Assembly (NCBI GenBank): GCA_029864225.1
Contig: JAOTTU010000080.1
Coordinates: 1 to 8,576 of the forward strand
Reading direction: 5' to 3'
DNA length: 8,576 bases
Source of the DNA: Gammaproteobacteria bacterium
GTDB lineage: Bacteria > Pseudomonadota > Gammaproteobacteria > UBA9214
Shown: positions 6,396 to 8,576 of the stretch, one piece after another
How the letters are laid out: every line of letters begins with the position of its first letter
How positions within the stretch are numbered: the first letter of the stretch is position 1
Made by a program: the position numbers and the translations under genes
Notes under the pieces: model-generated
Databases searched by the model: none
Seen by the model: only the letters and a program-made list of their open reading frames with translations
What the model was told of the DNA's origin: nothing

Positions 6396-6474
6396 AGCGA
6401 GAAACGGTCATTCCCGCACACACAGAAAACGGCGATTGAAGCCGGTCATGTAATTCATGATCAATCCCCCTTTG

Positions 6475-6720
6475 TTAGTCAATTCCTCCTTCTTTCTCAA
6501 CTTTGCGGAGCTGGCAGTTCATGTGAGACGCCACAGCCAGGATCGCAATCACCCCAACCAAAGCCACCAGCAATATAAATGGATAGGGTGACACGTCGGC
6601 TTGGTGAGAGAGGGCAATATGAATCGCGTAATAAAAGCTGACAGCTAATATCAGCTTCAAAGAACACGCGAAACGGCATTGATTGGCACGGATAAATAAA
6701 TTCGCAATCATATTTGACAT
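6475..6720 (-). CDS. small two-helix membrane protein, unknown function
   Basis: An 81-residue protein with two hydrophobic segments (about residues 20-38 and 46-65) joined by a short loop (SHQADVSP), and a basic/acidic tail ending KVEKEGGID. I do not recognise the family. The ATG at 6718-6720 is chosen over an in-frame TTG 17 codons upstream, because AAGAAGGA lies 6 nt before it (6727-6734), the strongest Shine-Dalgarno on this side of the window. The upstream part would also overlap the promoter. A plausible promoter and a perfect dyad lie upstream. The stop codon lies within GTTAGTC, superficially like the attC R'' boxes further right, but the remaining attC features are weak here. Confidence 0.65.
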   Translation of the reverse strand: MSNMIANLFIRANQCRFACSLKLILAVSFYYAIHIALSHQADVSPYPFILLVALVGVIAILAVASHMNCQLRKVEKEGGID

Positions 6721-6767
6721 TGCTGATCCTTCTTGCCCGAATCTAATTAAGTATCTTCTTATTTTAT

Positions 6768-6795
6768 ACAATATTTATTATTGAAAAGTTGCCAA
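6768..6795 (-). promoter_or_regulatory. candidate promoter of the small membrane protein gene
   Basis: On the minus strand TTGGCA (6795-6790, 5 of 6 to the -35 consensus) and TATTGT (6773-6768, 4 of 6 to -10) are 16 bp apart in an AT-rich stretch. They would give a leader of about 40 nt before the ATG at 6720. An overlapping TATAAA lies just downstream but at a poorer spacing. Confidence 0.45.
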
Positions 6796-6810
6796 ATACG
6801 TGCGACATAA

Positions 6811-6832
6811 TGTCATAGCGTTAGCCATGACA
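6811..6832. promoter_or_regulatory. candidate operator TGTCAT-N10-ATGACA
   Basis: A perfect 6-bp inverted repeat with a 10-bp spacer (one helical turn between half-sites). It is centred about 60 bp upstream of the predicted start of transcription of the 81-residue gene. That position is typical of an activator site. There is no direct evidence of which regulator binds. Confidence 0.4.
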
Positions 6833-7197
6833 GATCCAGGAGGTTGAGTAAATTACCACAATATATTCAGTCTATTACGGCCAGAACACGTCATTTAGCA
6901 GATCCAGGTGTCCTTATGGGCAATAGCGCCAGTTCGTTGGCTGAAAACAAAGGTCTGCTGATGCAGTCTTTCAAGACATTTAATCTGAAACGCTAAATTT
7001 CCTCATTGGGTCGTTCTTTGCCGTTTAGCATAAAATTCAGAAGGTTATCCCAGGAATGTCCTGTTTCTGGCAGTTACTTGCCCTTCGTCGCGCTCTGAAT
7101 TTCGAATCTTGTTGATATCGGCAAGGGGGACAACCGGCCAGAAAGCGAAATTCCCAGGATTTCCGTAAAGGTCTCAGATGCGGCAACTCCGGTCATA

Positions 7198-7268
7198 CGT
7201 AACGCTGCGGTTCAGCGGCGGGCCGAGCGCGCAGCGCGAAGACCGTCCGCTGGAACCGCTGGTTAGAA
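7198..7268 (-). other. integron attC recombination site (170-aa gene cassette)
   Basis: The outer boxes TAAC (7200-7203) and GTTA (7262-7265) pair. Inside them GCGGTTCAGCGG (7207-7218) pairs with CCGCTGGAACCGC (7247-7259), leaving one unpaired G on the window's plus strand. A GC-rich variable loop follows. The extra base lies on the L'' side, next to the stop codon of the minus-strand gene. This is exactly the asymmetry known for attC bottom strands, so the orientation agrees with the gene. The outer R' box reads GTTACG rather than strict GTTRRRY. Confidence 0.87.
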
Positions 7269-7806
7269 CGGCTATTCATCGACGGCTGCAAGGAATTGGC
7301 CAACACGGCCCCTGATCCACTCGATCTCGTCGCGCGACCAAGATGAACCGCTTTCGAAGACGGTGCCGTCTTCCATGGAAACACTTAGATGGTATGTCGG
7401 TACACCGTCACTCCAGTCGCGAACGCCGACCTCAATATTGCGGACATCCGACAATGGTTGTATCTGTCTGGTACGACGGAGGACAGGCGCCTCCCGGGAG
7501 TAGCTGAATGTCGCAGTGTGTCTATCAAAGACAATTTTCGAGCTCAAACCGGCGACCGCAGCGAAGAAGAAAAACGCGCTTAGGGCAGTCGCACCCGCCG
7601 AAACGAACGCGGCCAGGAAGAAAAAGGGACTCATAAAGCGCTCCCAGTCGATTTTGACTAGCAGCTCGTAGGGAGCGAGTAGCGGGAAGAGGCCGAGCGC
7701 GGCTAGAAGGATGCGCATTCCGACGCGCATCCGGGACCGAATCTCTATACGGTCCTCATGCTCGACCAGTTCGGGATGCGACATAGAGATTCCTTCACCG
7801 TTCTAA
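7203..7806 (-). mobile_element. integron gene cassette carrying the 170-aa membrane protein gene
   Basis: The cassette ends at the R' box of attC (7203). Its 5' end is placed at 7806 because GTTAGAACGG on the minus strand (7807-7798) is the exact inverse of CCGTTCTAAC, the R'' side of its own attC (7271-7262 on the minus strand). In an excised cassette circle these two would pair over 10 bp, as integron recombination requires. The implied cassette is 604 bp with a single gene starting 14 nt after the GTTAGAACGG copy, which is a typical compact layout. Confidence 0.7.
7272..7784 (-). CDS. cassette-borne two-helix membrane protein, unknown function
   Basis: A 170-residue protein. After a charged N-terminus (1-22) come two hydrophobic segments, about 23-42 and 53-79 (the second very aromatic, FFFLAAF and FFFFAA). 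A C-terminal soluble domain (85-170) follows with strand-like KIVFDRHTATFSYSRE, then YHLSVSMEDGTVFES and a final helix IEWIRGRVGQFL. The layout resembles membrane-anchored PH-like domains, but this is a guess from pattern. GAAGGA 6 nt upstream of the ATG fixes the start. The stop codon touches the attC site, and the gene fills its cassette almost completely, as expected for integron cassettes. Many cassette proteins are orphan membrane proteins, and I cannot assign a role. Confidence 0.8.
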   Translation of the reverse strand: MSHPELVEHEDRIEIRSRMRVGMRILLAALGLFPLLAPYELLVKIDWERFMSPFFFLAAFVSAGATALSAFFFFAAVAGLSSKIVFDRHTATFSYSREAPVLRRTRQIQPLSDVRNIEVGVRDWSDGVPTYHLSVSMEDGTVFESGSSWSRDEIEWIRGRVGQFLAAVDE

Positions 7807-7868
7807 CAGTGTAATAGGCGGAATCCGCACTATTGGTAATAGTACCGACGCGGCCTATTGTGTCAATT
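7801..7868 (-). repeat. palindrome cluster, possible degenerate attC
   Basis: AATAGGC (7813-7819) pairs with GCCTATT (7853-7859). Between them are GCGGAATCCGC (7818-7828) and ACTATT-GGT-AATAGT (7829-7843). On the minus strand the structure ends in GTTAGAAC (7807-7800), an attC-like R' box 5 bp after the outer stem. The opposite R'' box would be TTGAC rather than CTAAC, so if this is an attC it is decayed or atypical. Confidence 0.4.
7839..7866 (-). promoter_or_regulatory. candidate promoter for the 170-aa cassette gene, inside a palindrome cluster
   Basis: On the minus strand a perfect -35 TTGACA (7866-7861) and TACTAT (7844-7839, 4 of 6) are 16 bp apart. Transcription would start near 7831 and run into the gene. 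The -10 lies in the arm of the hairpin ACTATT-GGT-AATAGT (7829-7843). If the cassette boundary at 7806 is right, this promoter lies outside the cassette. Confidence 0.45.
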
Positions 7869-7953
7869 GACTGCAATATGCCGAAACATATCGTTCATGT
7901 AAGTGTGCCTGTGTATACATCTTGGCTAGATGGCAGCAGCAAATCTGGTCATT

Positions 7954-8008
7954 CGTAACGATCAAGCCAAGCGGCGGCGAAGCCGTACGGCTTGGGCGCC
8001 TTGTTAGC
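7954..8008 (-). other. integron attC recombination site (psiE-like cassette)
   Basis: TAAC (7956-7959) pairs with GTTA (8003-8006). GCCAAGC (7966-7972) pairs with GCTTGG-G-C (7990-7997), leaving one extrahelical G on the plus strand and on the L'' side next to the gene's stop. The unpaired spacers between R and L boxes are 5-6 nt, which is classical. The inner loop CGGC-GAA-GCCG forms a small terminal hairpin. The total is about 55 nt, near the short end of known attC sites. The TAA stop of the PsiE-family gene lies within the R'' box. Confidence 0.87.
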
Positions 8009-8402
8009 TGTTATCCTCTTTGCTGTAAGGGAATCGAGTATGGCCATATCTGATCACAAAGATAGCTAACGAGATAAGCAACACCGCACCAGCAACACCT
8101 AGCATTCTCCAGGTATCCAGGCTTTTCATATCCAAAATCATATAGCGCGCCAGTGCCACTATCGCTATATACAGAGGCATTCGAACTGGCAACTTACCAG
8201 AATCAAGATATATCGCCACCATGGCGAGTACTTCGAGATATATAAAGAGGAGCAGCAGATCCGCTAAAGTGACAGTCCTTGCTTCGAACATTGATGAAAT
8301 TTCAATTCCTACCGCGATTATAGTCGAAAAAGCAATAATTATTAGGCCAACGTCCTCGACCCAAGTAATCGCTTTATGTCCAATTCTGCTAATGGCTTTC
8401 AT
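8004..8402 (-). CDS. PsiE-family (phosphate-starvation-inducible) membrane protein in an integron cassette
   Basis: A 132-residue protein with four hydrophobic segments (about residues 16-35, 46-66, 75-92 and 100-117). The PsiE family core VTLADLLLLFIYLEVLAMVA (44-63) is followed by the Arg-Met-Pro and Ile-Ala-Leu-Ala-Arg conserved loop (74-86). PsiE of E. coli is induced by phosphate starvation, but its biochemical role is unknown. Here the stop codon forms part of an attC site, so the gene is the cargo of a cassette. The ATG at 8400-8402 is preceded only by a weak GGAAA about 9 nt upstream. The gene and its upstream 170 bp are AT-richer than most of the window. No pho box was recognised. 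A 12-bp perfect inverted repeat lies 42-82 bp upstream. Confidence 0.85.
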   Translation of the reverse strand: MKAISRIGHKAITWVEDVGLIIIAFSTIIAVGIEISSMFEARTVTLADLLLLFIYLEVLAMVAIYLDSGKLPVRMPLYIAIVALARYMILDMKSLDTWRMLGVAGAVLLISLAIFVIRYGHTRFPYSKEDNS

Positions 8403-8443
8403 AAATTGAATTTCCAGTACTTATTACGGTTAACTACAATTAG

Positions 8444-8484
8444 TTTGCCTAAAAGTAAAAATAAGTTTATGCCTTTTAGGCAAA
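8444..8484. repeat. perfect 12-bp inverted repeat upstream of the PsiE-family gene
   Basis: TTTGCCTAAAAG (8444-8455) is the exact inverse of CTTTTAGGCAAA (8473-8484), with a 17-bp AT-rich spacer. Two more matches lie just outside (TA and TA). The right arm contains GCCT-TTT-AGGC, which can fold alone. It lies between the gene start and the window edge. It may be an operator, or a terminator for a transcript entering from the right, but there is no clean T-run. Confidence 0.6.
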
Positions 8485-8576
8485 ATATGCACTTCCGCCT
8501 CCATAACTTTCAACAAGATAGTGTCATGTTATATTGCCTAGCGGTTTATTTATACTTCGCTTTAGAAATCAGTGAA

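Larger units (their letters stand above)
6721..7197. other. gene-free stretch between the small membrane gene and the attC region
   Basis: About 480 bp without a supportable gene. It holds the promoter and dyad described separately. It also holds a 10-bp direct repeat CAGATCCAGG at 6831-6840 and 6899-6908. No attC-like structure, RNA gene or transposase remnant was recognised in 6910-7190. Confidence 0.55.

Noticed and set aside
6056..6439. 127-aa plus-strand open frame
   Set aside because: It is highly Arg-rich and overlaps the more protein-like 6123-6395 frame.
7389..7583. 64-aa plus-strand open frame
   Set aside because: It is antisense within the 170-aa cassette gene, with no ribosome binding site or domain.
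7855..7920. 21-codon minus-strand ORF between the two attC sites
   Set aside because: It is very short, with no ribosome binding site of note, and overlaps the palindrome cluster. It is indistinguishable from chance.
8508..8534. ATAAC...GTTAT inverted pair as another attC
   Set aside because: The span is too short, with no paired L boxes or extrahelical base.
1..8576. CRISPR arrays, tRNA or rRNA genes, transposase genes, integrase gene
   Set aside because: I looked for regular direct repeats with spacers, cloverleaf structures and DDE or tyrosine-recombinase motifs, and recognised none.

Overview
The window looks like an accessory-rich stretch of a proteobacterial chromosome, most likely gammaproteobacterial. 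This is inferred from an MlaE-type lipid permease, an NnrU-family membrane protein, an MscS channel, a PsiE-family protein and integron-type attC sites. There is no rRNA, tRNA or species marker, so no genus is offered. Gene-dense parts are moderately GC-rich. The stretches near 3400-3600, 6700-6900 and 8400-8576 are clearly AT-richer.

Left part (1-3287, all minus strand): a partner-switching signalling operon. In transcription order it holds a stand-alone SpoIIE-type PP2C phosphatase (3287-2559), a GAF-PP2C phosphatase (2431-1115), an RsbW-like HATPase kinase/anti-sigma factor (1118-672), a STAS anti-sigma antagonist (675-343) and the start of an MlaE-type permease (264 to beyond the left edge). 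The last three signalling genes are joined by two ATGA overlaps. No sigma factor is visible, so the output of the switch is open.

Middle (3288-6474): a 412-bp gene-free region rich in short direct and inverted repeats, an MscS-family channel (4755-3700, minus), a 685-bp region with a decayed short-chain dehydrogenase fragment (about 5031-5204, plus) and a nested palindrome, an NnrU-family membrane protein (5441-6007, plus) and a short, probably 5'-truncated, beta-rich ORF (6123-6395, plus).

Right part (6475-8576): a small two-helix membrane protein (6720-6475, minus) behind a plausible promoter and a dyad. This is followed by the most notable structure in the window: two convincing integron attC recombination sites (7198-7268 and 7954-8008). 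Each abuts the stop codon of a minus-strand gene, one for a 170-aa two-helix membrane protein and one for a PsiE-family protein. Both sites show paired TAAC/GTTA boxes, paired L boxes and the single extrahelical G on the bottom strand expected of attC. The 170-aa gene's cassette can be delimited to 7203-7806, because its 5' end carries a 10-bp inverse copy of its own R'' box. No integrase gene is present, so within this window the array is integrase-less.
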